NCBI GenBank assembly: GCA_024699855.1
Contig: JAMPIQ010000003.1
Coordinates: 6,076,001-6,140,000 of the forward strand
DNA length: 64,000 nucleotides
Reading direction: 5' to 3'
Origin: Aphelenchoides besseyi
Lineage: Eukaryota; Nematoda; Chromadorea; Rhabditida; Aphelenchoididae
This document shows, piece by piece, positions 51,727 to 62,923 of this stretch (the stretch's first letter is position 1; every line of letters begins with the position of its first letter). The notes under the pieces were generated by a model that saw only the letters and a list, made by a program, of their open reading frames with translations, searched no databases and was not told where the DNA came from. The translations under genes and the position numbers were made by a program.

Positions 51727-52408
51727 CACCATTTTTCTTTGGGTTTCGATTGTTACCTCCAAACACACGCCAATTTAGATGTTCTACTTAATAGTCCCAA
51801 CTTTTGTTTTGTATATATCCGACTTTCAAACACGTTTATTCTGCTTAACATCAATTTAATCTTCACAATCAAAACCGCTTCAATGCAGTGGCTTTCAATT
51901 TGATTGTTACAAGAATGTACTTAAACTCATCCTATACTCCAACATGATCCCTAATCGTTTTGTATTAGATCTGCACGTTAACTCTGTGCAGTTTTTGGTT
52001 CAACTCACTTAAAACTTTGCTCCTCGGTTTTTGTAACACAATTAAAACGGGCTCGGTTCCACAAAATCTGTCAGTTGTTTGCCCCATTGGTTTTCGATCT
52101 CTACAGTTATAAAACACTATAGTGCGTTCATTCCAAGAACCAATTAAGTTCTTGAACGCGGTTCTCTTCACAAGGTTTCTGTAATCGGATGTTTGTAAGC
52201 ACACGGCCAATTATTCCGGTCATTCAAGTTCAGTGTTCTCTTTTGCGTTTTATTCGAATAAAAAGATCAAGGTACGTTAAAGAATCGGAATTTGAAAGAT
52301 TGTCGTGTTGTAAAATGTTCCGCAAAGATCGCGATTCAAAAACGCCGATACGGAAATTTACATCAGGACAACGGAGATGTGACCATTCGAAACAAATAGA
52401 CCGAAATA
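51727..52408. other. Convergent spacer (synaptotagmin / LRR protein)
   Basis: 3' UTRs of two convergent genes. Short frames at 51965-52433 have no features. Confidence 0.5.
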
Positions 52409-54379
52409 CTAACAAATGACCCGTTGAATGCACGAATTTCTGAGGTACTGAAGAGCGTGCTCGCTGAAATTTGGTCGACCACTGAAATCACGATGCGAAA
52501 GCCATTCGAAAGATGGACACGATCGAGCGAGATGATAAATCGATTTGTCTGTACACGCCGTTCCTCGAACTCTGCATGTGATTAGTTTACCGTTTCGCGC
52601 TAGCGCCGAAAGTCCCTTGTCAGTGACCCATTTGCAACCGTTGAAGTTGACGGCGCGTAGTTGTTTACACGTATCTGCCAGCAGAATCAGGAAACGATCA
52701 TCGATGCAGTTCATGTAAGAACATTCCAACTCCTTTAACATACTCAATAGAAGTGCTGATCGAATTAAACCCACCGTAAGTGATGTTGCGTTTTTGCCAA
52801 TTGCAAACAACGCACGATAAGTGATCCGCATTCTCGACAACTTCAACGTATGCAAACGCGAACCTTTGGACTTCCGACCACCAGCAAAAAATCGCCGTAA
52901 GTAGTGAGTGTTCAGGTGCGTAACGTCGAGGGCGAGATCAACAAGTTCGGGAATAAATTCGGTAACAGCTTCCATCGCAGCGTCAGTCATTCGATGTAGT
53001 GTGATTTGAAGACGAGTAACATAGGCGCCCATAAGAGGCAAAAAATTGCACAAGAACTGATTTGCATTCTCGATCACAATCTGAAGATTAACAGTTGAGT
53101 TGACAGACGTCTAGAAGTCGAAGAGCAAAAACCAATCAGCTTGAACGATTTCAGGTCACTTGTTCCCCGTGAACATATGGTGTTCACGTTAACCCGTGAT
53201 TTTATGACAAGAGCAGCTGATTTAATTTCGAAAACGAGTTCACTTACAAAATCTTCTTCTAAACATTCCAGTTGCAAGTGCAGCTGACGAAGCGACGGTT
53301 GTAGACGTAAACGACGCACCAACTCGTCAACATTTTCACTTCCGGTTAACGACAAACGACAAATTTTGAGTGTTGGCGGAAGTTTTGGGAGAATTGCAAA
53401 GTGATTCCCGTACAAATCGATTTCCCGCAATCCAACGCCTTCAATTTCGTACTCGTTGAAAAATCCCGGATCCAAGTCGCTCTAAAGACAAACAGCTGAG
53501 CGTAGTTGATTCTCATCTACCTCAAAAAATCGACATAATGACAGACTCGAAATGTTCGGACATCCTGAAATTTCGAATCGTGAATTTGATTTGCAAGCAT
53601 TTGGATTACGCTGCGAAAACTTTTGAATTGTTGTTGCTGGTTCCAGCATGTTGGGTAGAAAGTCCAATTCGATACAATTCAAGTTCTTGCCAATGTAGTA
53701 AGCGATGTCGTAGAGTGCCTGATCGTCAAGACCTTTGCAACTGTTCAACGACAGTTTTTTGATGGAGGGATTGAAGAATACAAGTTCGAAAATTGCTTCG
53801 GAGTTTAACTGAAATGTTCAGAAATACGAACTGAACAAACGCACCAACAAACTTTAACACAACCACTCAAATCGACACTGTGCAAAACCGCCGATTTCAC
53901 GGCCTTCAAACCTTCTTGTGTGAGATTACGCATAGCTCGAAGATTAAGCGAAAAGAGTTTTTGTTGGTTCTTCGTGATGTTGATTATGCCCTTAAACAGA
54001 AAATGCACATTTCATTGATGGAGTTAACATACGATGTCGGTGACATTTGGACACTCGATAATGTTGATCTCGTGAATCTGAGTTGAATGGCCGACAATCA
54101 TCGTGAGTATCTCGTCGGTTAACTGGTCGCTCAGAAAGAAGTTGATTCGATCCAAATTATCCGAGAAACTCGGCTCCGAAAAAACACTTCTACATTCGGG
54201 CGACGACAACTGAAAATAGTACTCGAGTTGTGAAGCAAGAAGACGAGACTTACCATATCGTGAGATGTGAAGTACTCCAACAGTTTTTCTTTCGAATCAG
54301 CCGGCAAAAACGCCGCATTGCTCGTCAAACCATGTTGACAAACTGCGGCAAGTGAAATGTCGAACAAACTGCGAACCAT
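52409..54379 (-). CDS. Leucine-rich-repeat protein with N-terminal BC-box-like motif
   Basis: About six exons, roughly 530 residues. Residues 9-18 read SLAAVCQHGL, matching the Elongin-C-binding BC-box consensus (S/T/P)-L-x3-C-x3-hydrophobic. LPADSKEKLLEYF follows at 25-37, where CUL2-box proteins carry a Phi-P-rich helix. The rest is a chain of irregular LRRs (LFSLNLRAMRNLTQEGL, IKKLSLNSCKGLDDQAL, LREIDLYGNHFAILPKLP, LRAVNFNGCKWVTDKGL). The intron 53245 to about 53112 (DF|TSVNSTVNLQ) was chosen because it restores the frame, although the sequence is also open through part of it. This architecture resembles LRR substrate receptors of CUL2-Elongin ligases such as the ZYG-11/ZER1 and LRR1 groups; an F-box-type LRR protein is the alternative. 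The substrate is unknown. Confidence 0.75.
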
Positions 54380-55051
54380 TTTGATTGGCCACAAAGATCA
54401 ACTTCTCATAATCGTAAAGTAACTGAATTAAAAATAAGAGCAAACTTCAAACTCGCAAAGCATCCAACTTTCTCGCGCACTTCAACGCACGAGTTCGAGT
54501 GTATAAGATTGAAGTGTCAAAGATCGTGTTTGTGAAGCCGCAAATAATGTTGTTCTAACGGTTGATTAATGTTGGCAAATAGCCGTTGAAAATGCGGAAA
54601 CTTGGAGAGAAAACAAAAAGGTCAAAAACAAGTGAACGAAACCAATCCGTTTGCCCGAATTTGATATTTCGGTCTGACAAGACGGACACTAAAATGCACA
54701 CGTGAAAGAAACGATCGGGTTGTTAGACTTCGACGGGATCAGGCGCTAGACCGAGTGTCTTCCGAGCAAATGATCGGATGAGAGCAGACGGCCAACTGAT
54801 TTCACCGCGATCTCTCGAAGTTCTCTTTCCAGTGAACTGACGATCACAAAACGTTTAGATTGCTTGTTAAACATGTAATATACGCAATTCCGACCCACGT
54901 TTGTAAAGAATTTAATTAATCAAGTAAGCTGATCAAATTAAACTTCTGAACCAAACCGTTTTAGTTGATTCGAGTTCGATCATGAACGTCACTTAGCCCG
55001 ACTTTTTGGTAAGTATGCCCGAATTTGCACGTTAATGTTGGACTATTTTAG
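54380..55051. other. Divergent intergenic region
   Basis: Upstream of the LRR gene (minus) and of the first ubiquitin-like/kinase-like gene copy (plus). I looked here for the membrane-anchor exon expected for copy A and did not find one in frame. Confidence 0.45.
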
Positions 55052-58000
55052 GCATCTTGGCTGCTGGGAATCCACGCACAATGCCATCACTGTTCCTCCA
55101 GAATTACAACAACTCTACGATGATTTGAAAGGTTTGCATCAATCAAATCAGCACATTGATTTGAAATCTTTTAGCTTCCGAGAAGCCAACTATCACTAAA
55201 TCCGGACAGAATTCTGAGGTTTGTGCTTTTAAGAATTTTGCTTACCAAATTTGCACGCAGTAGGCTGTTTTTAATGCCAACATCGGCAAACTAATTTGAT
55301 TACCAGTGGACTAAAACTTTTTCCAATCTCTCGTGCGCACTCTGATTCCATTTTCCAACCAGTTAGCAAAAACGCTCATTAACTTGAACCTGATTCTCTG
55401 CGCGAAAAGAGTCGCTTTCTTCATTGTGGCGTTTTGTGTGGCGATTTTTGGCGAGTAGATTCGAGTTGATCGGGACTGTTCAACCGCTTTGAATGTGACC
55501 AATTTTCTTTATTTTCCGGCTCGTGACGCTCTTGATCGGCTCGTGGTCTCTTTTCCCATCGGGTGTCCATTGAACCAATTTTGTGCTCCAAGGGTTTTCG
55601 TTCTCGCGACTCATGATCTTTTGAACGTAATTTCATTTGCGAGTTCGAAACGCAACCACGACGTCGTTGAGTTGTGTTTGTTGCCGGATTCACGTGCTTG
55701 GCCGTTTTTCTTTGAGGCGGATGTTGAGAAAACGCCGCTCCATTGCCCGTCGACAGCGAAGTAGACGAATTTCGGTGGTTTTGGTAAGCGCCCAAATTTC
55801 GCAGCCATAAAGCAGAGTCGGGACCACAACTTGTTGAAAGTATCGTCGTTTGATTGCCATCGGTGTTCGCTTGTTTGTGAGCAGCAATCTTGAGCGGTTG
55901 AACGCTGACCACGCGGTTCCAATTCTTCTACCAATTTCGTGCTTGTGATCTTGCGGAAGCGTAATTTCGTGGCCCAAGTAGACGAATTGATCGACTCGTT
56001 CGATTGGTTCAGCATCTTATTCCAGCGAAGCGTTTGGATTAACCAGTCGTTTCTTTTTCATCCAGTTTTCTCGGGACATCCATTTTGTTTTGCCAACATT
56101 GATCTTAAGTCCAACTTATTCGCGTTCCACCGCCATTTCATCGAGCATTGTTTGAACTTCGGTCGGCGTTGAGGAAAAAAAGAATCAAATCGTTGGCGTA
56201 TGCGAGATAATGCAACTTTTCGGCTCCAATTTCTATCCCGCGCGTTTCTCCCTCCTCCAAATACTCAAAATTAAAAAAACAATCACTTTGATCCGCGCTT
56301 CATTTACCAAGATCTTAGGTCTGCGGCCGCTCATCTCTCAATTATATCTATTTAGGTGTCTAAGTTTTGTCGATTTCTTCAATTTCTTTCGCTTAATTAT
56401 TCATAATTTGCGCGTCTTTAAACTTTTGTGAATAACTTTGTCATTTTTAGGCATTGACCAACACGATGGAGTTGATCATTGACTTACAAGATCACACCGG
56501 CAAGTCTCATCGAAAAGTACTATCGAAGTTCGGAGATGAGGTTTGTTTTTTAATTCTTTTGGATGCTTTAAAACTATGACTTTAGGCGACCGTCGAACAA
56601 CTAAAAAATCAAATTCAGTCTACGTTCCAAGTCCCAGTGGACTATCAAGAAATCTTTTGTGGTGAAGAGCGTATTGACTTGCTTGATTCGAATTCTCTTC
56701 TATCTCAACTCAACTTGAAGCGTGTGAAAGAGTTGATTTTGGTAAGTCTTTCAACAGATTTTATCTCTTGGGGCACAATTTCCAACATCACATTGTTGGA
56801 CTTACAGGGTGTCTCAGTGAAAATTGGCGTTTTGAAATCGAAATCTCTTTTTAGAGATGACGATTTTTTTCCGCTTTTTTGTATCAGGTAGCTCGGGATT
56901 GAAATGTTTGATAGAGGCAACTCTCACTTCTGCAATTTACTGCGAAGATCACGAAAATGGCAATCTTCTGAAATTTCTCATTTTCCGCTTTGAATAATTC
57001 GTTTCGAGGTTTTTGGAAAGTCAATTTCGACGCTTAGGAAAACAAAAAAGCTTTTTATTGGGTTTCAAGGTGCCAACCGCTGTTTTCAACAACTTTTTCA
57101 AGACGATTTTTGTACTCATCAATTGCTCGATCGATCATCGCTTGATCCAAGTTCCGAAACTCATTTTCTATTTTTTCTTGCAATTGATCCAAACTTGCGG
57201 GCTTCGTCCGAAAAAACAAGGTGTGTTAAGAACTCAGGATTGGAGTTAATCAAGCTGAGTAAGTGAGTGGCATGTGCGATTCTTGACTGTGCATTTTGTG
57301 CAGTAAGTGCGTGTGTTGCCTCCAGTTTACAGGCCTTCAAGCCAAACTCCTTAAGAGAGAATGATTAGTTGTGCAGCAAACTAAGAATCAAAACCTTCAA
57401 AACACGGTGCACAGATGCTGTCGATGGCATTCGCTCGCGTGATGCAATTTTTCGAACAGATTCATTTGGGTTATTTTGAATAATCACTTTAACTCTGCGG
57501 ACAACTGCTTCAGTTCTTGCCGTTCTAAAGAGAATAACAAAAATAACGACATTCTTCCAACCTTTTTGATTCTCCTCGAATTTGTTGGGGTTGACCTTTT
57601 TCTTTATATTCGGACAACCATCGTTGAAAATGATCGCGACTGGGAACTGCAGCCTTGGATGATAAGCCAAAATGACGTCGAAATTGCCGTTGAACAGTCG
57701 TTGGACTACGGGTTTCAGCAAAACGAAGAATGCTTTATGTTCATTAGACCATTTCATTTCGAAAATTTCGAACTAACCGCACACAAAAAATGAGAGATTT
57801 CGATTTCAAAACGTCAATTTTCACTGAAACACCCTGCGCTTTTATGACTGGATGAATTTGCTAAATTGTTTTGGGAGTTAGGGCGAAAATTAAAACAGTT
57901 ATTTGTCAGTCAATGACGAAATCTTTTGTGTTCCAGAAACATTCTGATATTGACCTCTGGAAATCGTACTGTGAATGTGCGAAAGAATTCCGGCGAGCAT

Positions 58001-58430
58001 ATGGGGAGAATAAGAAAACATTTGCTAATGACGCGCTCGTGTACAGCACTCAACTTCGCAAAACATCATTCTTTATCGTCTACCCGAAATTTGGAATTGA
58101 AGTATTGGGCCATCATCGACCAATTGGAAATTTTTTGGACAAGTCTATCGACTCTATCAAAGATGCCGCGACGAATTTATTCAATTGGGTAACATTCAAA
58201 GGACAAAGCCCAAACATTGCATTCGAGCCCGTAGATGACAACGGCACAAGACCAGCAGTTCGCTGTACAGTCACCGTCAACGCTANNNNNNNNNNNNNNN
58301 NNNNNNNNNNNNNNNNNNNNNNNNNNNNNNNNNNNNNNNNNNNNNNNNNNNNNNNNNNNNNNNNNNNNNNNNNNNNNNNNNNNNNAGTTTTGGAAGCGTT
58401 AGACCCCGGCGGCCTTACGATGTAAGTTTC
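55052..58430 (+). CDS. Ubiquitin-like/PI3-PI4-kinase-like fusion, copy A (incomplete)
   Basis: Tandem paralogue of the gene at 58610. Exons seen: 55052-55131 and 55175-55218 (linker, ending GQNSE as in copy B GQTSE); 56451-56540 and 56586-56741 (ubiquitin-like domain, ELIIDLQDHTGKSHRKVL and VDYQEIFCGEERI); then, after a mariner insertion, 57937 up to the gap at 58286, encoding the first 116 residues of the kinase-like domain, apparently identical to copy B. After the gap the frame continues VLEALDPGGLTM and ends. No start codon or membrane-anchor exon was found, the gap removes the catalytic region and the tail differs from copy B. It may be a truncated gene, a pseudogene or a mis-assembled duplicate. 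The first intron of the ubiquitin-like part carries a LINE remnant. Confidence 0.55.
55500..56262 (-). mobile_element. Decayed non-LTR retrotransposon (LINE) reverse-transcriptase fragment
   Basis: Read on the minus strand from about 56262, the DNA translates as a LINE reverse-transcriptase palm and thumb: LHYLAYANDLILFF (the catalytic YADD box, here YAND), GLKINVGKTKWM, FVYLGHEITLPQ, EIGRRIGTAWSAFN, VVVPTLLYGCEIWALTKTTE and RRAMERRFLNI. At least two in-frame stops interrupt it. The element lies inside an intron of ubiquitin-like/kinase copy A in antisense orientation. It is not expected to be active. Confidence 0.8.
56805..57836 (-). mobile_element. Mariner-like element, internally deleted, copy A
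   Basis: 1,032-bp element with terminal inverted repeats of about 44 bp, left end CAGGGTGTCTCAGTGAAAAT and right end its near-perfect inverse. The minus strand encodes the N-terminus of a mariner transposase (MKWSNEHKAFFV, then a helix-turn-helix RTARTEAVVRRVKVIIQ / NESVRKIASRERMPSTASV), a fragment VFSDEA around the second catalytic Asp, and the transposase C-terminus (NEFRNLDQAMIDRAIDEYKN). Part of the catalytic core is deleted and stops are present, so it is non-autonomous. A TA dinucleotide precedes the left end, but no TA follows the right end. Confidence 0.85.
58286..58385. other. 100-N assembly gap
   Basis: Exactly 100 unspecified bases, the usual placeholder for a scaffold join of unknown size. 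It falls inside the kinase-like exon of copy A, right after sequence apparently identical to copy B, which makes a collapsed or duplicated repeat at the join plausible. Confidence 0.98.
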
Positions 58431-58609
58431 GAATTGATACCCTTGGATTCGATTTGATTTGCACCAATTTCGCGCCAAATACTCTTCATGTGTGCGGAAT
58501 GCGTTTACGCCACGACGTGCGGATTGCAATCAAAAGGAACGCGAAAGGCTAAGAGCTTTGTTGCGGAATCTACTGCTCTCTAATAACTATTCAACTTTGG
58601 AAGTTGGCA

Positions 58610-61600
58610 ATGGTCAAAAACGAGGAATGGCTCCTTTATGTTTCGATTTTAGTTGGATTCTTGGTTTTGCTAAACATTGGGCTTGCCAGTTATGTCTGTA
58701 AGTTTGTATTTTGAAAGCGTTTAACCCGCTTTTTAGTCATCGATTGGATCAAAAAGCGCCGCGGAGCTCGAGTCACGATGCCGATTGAATTTAACACCGA
58801 GGTAAATTATTGAGAATTCTTCGTAATTTAAGGTCAAACGTTCTAATTTCAACACAATTTAGACTGAATACTCCACTACACGCATTGAATTGGCAACGGA
58901 GCAAAATTTGAGCGCTAACCAGGTAAACTTATGTCGTTTTCAAATTGAAATAAAATTGTTTAGACCGAAGAAATTGAGCAGGCACGAGGAAGCGACGGCG
59001 AACAGAGCACTTCCTTTACATCGCACGGCGACAGCAACGTTGGTCAAACGTCGGAGGTTCGTGCTTTTAAGCAATTTGAGTTACCCAAAGTTGTTTTCAC
59101 TTCCACAAGCTTACTTTTAATCCTGTCAAGATCCACGAATTGTTTTGGTTACATGAATTGACTAACCTTTCAAAACTCCATAAAATAATCTTTTTGTAAG
59201 CAGAAAGTTAAACTTCTCTAGAAACTTGAAAAAGTTCGGACTTGACAATAGCGTTTGTGAACTTATCTGGACAACTACTGTTTCATTCATTTTACCACCC
59301 TGTTCTGAAACACTTGATTGGCCGACCTTACCCATTTAACTTCACAAAACAGCCTAAAGTTGGCTTAATTTTGGACAAAAATCTCATTTTTATGCAAAAA
59401 TTGGTAAAAGTCCGGATCTAAAAAAGCCGTAAAAAAAAAAAAACTTTTTTCCTGGAAGACTATCGCCGCGCTGTTTTCACCATCATGTCCGGCAGTGTTC
59501 AGTGCACCTGCCCAGTTTTTTCAGCACCGGAAACAATCGGGATCATACATTTCGGTAAAGATTTACAAAAAAGTCAAAACTTTGACGCCCTGTTCAAGGT
59601 CACCCTAGGGTCTAATGACAAAGTTGAGTCTCGTAAGTCCTACTGAAATCACCTAATTAGGATGACTGAACAAAGAAAACGCAGCCAGCCATCGTATTGC
59701 TGACGTACATACATAAAGACATTGCAAAATGTGGGGTTTTAATGAGTCCAACTCATTTTTGGGAAACAAAGATTTTAGGATCATGCCTTAAAGAAGTTAT
59801 TTACCCAGTTTGCATGCAACAAATTTACCTCTCGATTTTTACATGACTAATCTCATTCTCTGAATAGTCCACTGAAATGCGCGTCAACTCGTTTGAGTAT
59901 CTGCACGAAAACAGCTGCTCTCTTTACTTGTGGCGTTTTGCCGGAGCTTTTTTCGGCAAATAGATTCGAGTTGATCGACTCGTTCAATTGGTTCACCAGC
60001 GTATTCCAGCGAAGCGTTAGGGCTGACGAGTCATTTCTTTTTCATCCATTTTGTTTTCCCAACATTGATCTCCAGTCCAGCTTGTTCGCGTTCCACCGCC
60101 ATTCCATCGAGCATTGTTTGAAATTCGGTCGGCGTTGAGGCAAAAAGACCCCAATCGTTATTTCGTTTGATTCAGCACATGAATTCGAATGTTTTTACTG
60201 ACCATTTTTATTCATTGATTTGATCAAATTTCAGAGCCCACAAATGATTTTGTTTGCGTATCTTCGCGATCACGAAGACAAGGAACACAAAGAAGTCTTC
60301 ATTGAATTTGCAAATGACCAGGTAATATTTTGATGGATTAATTGATTGACTGAACCTTAATTAGGCCACGTTACGCGAACTTCGACTCCAAATCTCGAAA
60401 AAATTCAACATTGATCAAGAAGATCAGATGTTGTTCTTGGAAAATGGAACTGAAATTGCTGAGTTCACACCGGATGACATGCTTCACGCAATTGGTCTTC
60501 AGCACAAATCGAAGTTGATCGTCGTAAGTTCTTTTTAAACATACAGGGTGTTTCATTGAAAATTGGCGTTTTGAAATCGAAATATCTCTTGTCAGAGTTG
60601 ACGAATTTTTGTACGGTTTTTTGTATCAGGTAGCCCGGGATTGAAATGTTTGATAGAAGTCACCTTCACTTCTCCAATTTACTGCGAAGATCACGAAAAT
60701 GGCAATCTTCTGAAATTTCTCATTTTCCGCTTTGAATAATTCGTTTCGAGGTTTTTGGAAAGTCAATTTCGACGCTTAGGAAAACAAAAAAGCTTTTTAT
60801 TGGGTTTCAAGGTGCCAACCGCTGTTTTCAACAACTTTTTCAAGACGATTTTTGTACTCATCAATTGCTCGATCGATCATCGCTTGATCCAAGTTCCGAA
60901 ACTCATTTTCTATTTTTTCTTGCAATTGATCCAAACTTGCGGGCTTCGTCCGAAAAAACAAGGTGTGTTAAGAACTCAGGATTGGAGTTAATCAAGCTGA
61001 GTAAGTGAGTGGCATGTGCGATTCTTGACTGTGCATTTTGTGCAGTAAGTGCGTGTGTTGCCTCCAGTTTACAGGCCTTCAAGCCAAACTCCTTAAGAGA
61101 GAATGATTAGTTGTGCAGCAAACTAAGAATCAAAACCTTCAAAACACGGTGCACAGATGCTGTCGATGGCATTCGCTCGCGTGATGCAATTTTTCGAACA
61201 GATTCATTTGGGTTATTTTGAATAATCACTTTAACTCTGCGGACAACTGCTTCAGTTCTTGCCGTTCTAAAGAGAATAACAAAAATAACGACATTCTTCC
61301 AACCTTTTTGATTCTCCTCGAATTTGTTGGGGTTGACCTTTTTCTTTTATTCGGACAACCATCGTTGAAAATGATCGCGACTGGGAACTGCAGCCGTGGA
61401 TGATGCCAAAATGATCGCGTTGAACAGTCGGGACTAACTAAAACAGAATGCTTTTATGTTCATTAGACCATTTCATTTCGAAAATTTCGTCCATTTCGAT
61501 TTCAAAACGACTGAAACACCCTGCGCTTTTATTGGATGAATTTGCTAAATTTCCAGAAAATTAAAACAGTTTTTGTCAGTCAATGACGAAATCTTTTGTG

Positions 61601-62716
61601 TTCCAGAAACATTCTGATATTGACCTCTGGAAATCGTACTGTGAATGTGCGAAAGAATTCCGGCGAGCATATGGGGAGAATAAGAAAACATTTGCTAATG
61701 ACGCGCTCGTGTACAGCACTCAACTTCGCAAAACATCATTCTTTATCGTCTACCCGAAATTTGGAATTGAAGTATTGGGCCATCATCGACCAATTGGAAA
61801 TTTTTTGGACAAGTCTATCGACTCTATCAAAGATGCCGCGACGAATTTATTCAATTGGGTAACATTCAAAGGACAAAGCCCAAACATTGCATTCGAGCCC
61901 GTAGATGACAACGGCACAAGACCAGCAGTTCGCTGTACAGTCACCGTCAACGCTATAATTCACGAATACCGAATCAAATGCAATCACGATGCCGGAGGTA
62001 CTAATTCAGGTAACAAGTTTATACTTTTAACGATCCAGAACAGGCTTACCTATTCGTGTTTAGCCATGCGCTTTAAACCTAACATGATCGAATTATATTG
62101 TTACAAAGTTTTGGAAGCGATTGGAGTCGGAGCAAAAGTCACTTTCTTCAGAAACTTAGTCGAGTCAAGGCTTATTATCTACATCGCAAGTCGTTTGTTG
62201 CCCAATTTCACTGAAATGGGAAAAATTTTGCATTCGGACTGTGAGTCTTTAGATAGTTTCAACGCAATCAATTTGATTTTAGTCGATCCAGAACAAGTCC
62301 GCCGTTCTCTCGTACAGATTCACTTCCTTTCATCATTTCTCTCATTAGGCGACATGAGCAACGCAAATATTGGACTGAATACGGACGGCAGCCCCGTGAT
62401 TGTGGACTTCATGATGTCAAACTACGACCCGATAGAGAAATTCTTGAACAACACCGACACCCTCCAAGGCGAAGAGTGCAAAAAGATCCTGGAGGATTGC
62501 AACGTCAGCAAAAGACTCGAGATAGCCAAAGAATCTATTGTTAAGTGGAGTTTTGTCCAGAAGCTAGATGAGGCTGAGAAAAAACTCGACGAAGAGAAGG
62601 AAATTTTTGGACGTGCGGAAAGCGATTTTGAAAAGAAAACAGAAGACGTAAAAATTTTCATTGATCGAGTCAAGTCAAACGTTAAAGATCTGCTGAACAG
62701 GGACACTGGTAAATGA
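58610..62716 (+). CDS. Membrane-anchored ubiquitin-like/PI3-PI4-kinase-like fusion protein, copy B
   Basis: Nine exons encode 521 residues: 58610-58697, 58737-58801, 58863-58922, 58964-59056, 60235-60321, 60365-60523, 61607-62009, 62064-62240 and 62283-62716. Residues 8-30 form one membrane helix (LLYVSILVGFLVLLNIGLAS) followed by KKRR; residues 31-102 are a polar Ser/Glu/Thr linker. Residues 103-184 look like a ubiquitin-like fold (EVFIEFANDQATLRELRLQI, then a late KSKLIV strand). Residues 185-450 are kinase-like: RFKP at 321-324 with E328, then G400-D401-x4-N406 and D419-F420. The D-to-N (+5) and N-to-D (+13) spacings are those of the PI3/PI4-kinase GDRHxxN and DFG motifs, but R and H are M and S and the DFG Gly is Met. 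Residues about 460-515 form a coiled coil. The last two introns are multiples of three, so read-through is also open. Function unknown; membrane-linked signalling is inference. Confidence 0.75.
59912..60160 (-). mobile_element. LINE remnant, copy B
   Basis: A shorter, more decayed relative of the LINE fragment at 55.5-56.3 kb, sharing the 3' segment (TGTGGCGTTTTG, AATAGATTCGAGTTGATCG) and the block around GAGCATTGTTTGAA. It lies in the intron equivalent to that of copy A, so the insertion predates the gene duplication. It is too short to encode anything. Confidence 0.7.
60544..61523 (-). mobile_element. Mariner-like element, internally deleted, copy B
   Basis: Second copy of the deleted mariner element, 980 bp and nearly identical over its left three quarters. 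The right quarter has several short deletions relative to copy A, including about 10 bp inside the right inverted repeat, so this copy cannot be mobile. It occupies the same intron position relative to the kinase-like exon as copy A and shares the same right flank (CGCTTTTAT ... GGATGAATTTGCTAAATT). Confidence 0.85.
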
Positions 62717-62923
62717 CTGGGTAAGATTTCGCATAATCAAGTCTTAATTGTCCCTCTTAGATACATCTTTCTCTCTACTCAATTTACATGCTGATTTGGA
62801 TCCAAACCACAAATGGTTCTATATTTAATGCTGGTTTAACTATTCTTTCCATACTTAATCTCTGTATTTTCGTCAATTGACATGAATAAAGACTTTTCAA
62901 TTGATCTGAGTGTGCAAACTAAC

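Noticed and set aside
55421..55912. 163-codon minus-strand frame in the LINE region considered as a host gene
   Set aside because: Overlaps the reverse-transcriptase remnant in another frame and contains no independent feature.
57365..57757. 130-codon minus-strand frame considered as a host gene
   Set aside because: It is the N-terminal part of a mariner transposase inside a terminal-inverted-repeat element, and is present twice.
57476..57793. Plus-strand 105-codon frame before the copy A kinase-like exon
   Set aside because: Lies within the mariner element, antisense to the transposase, and is disrupted in copy B.
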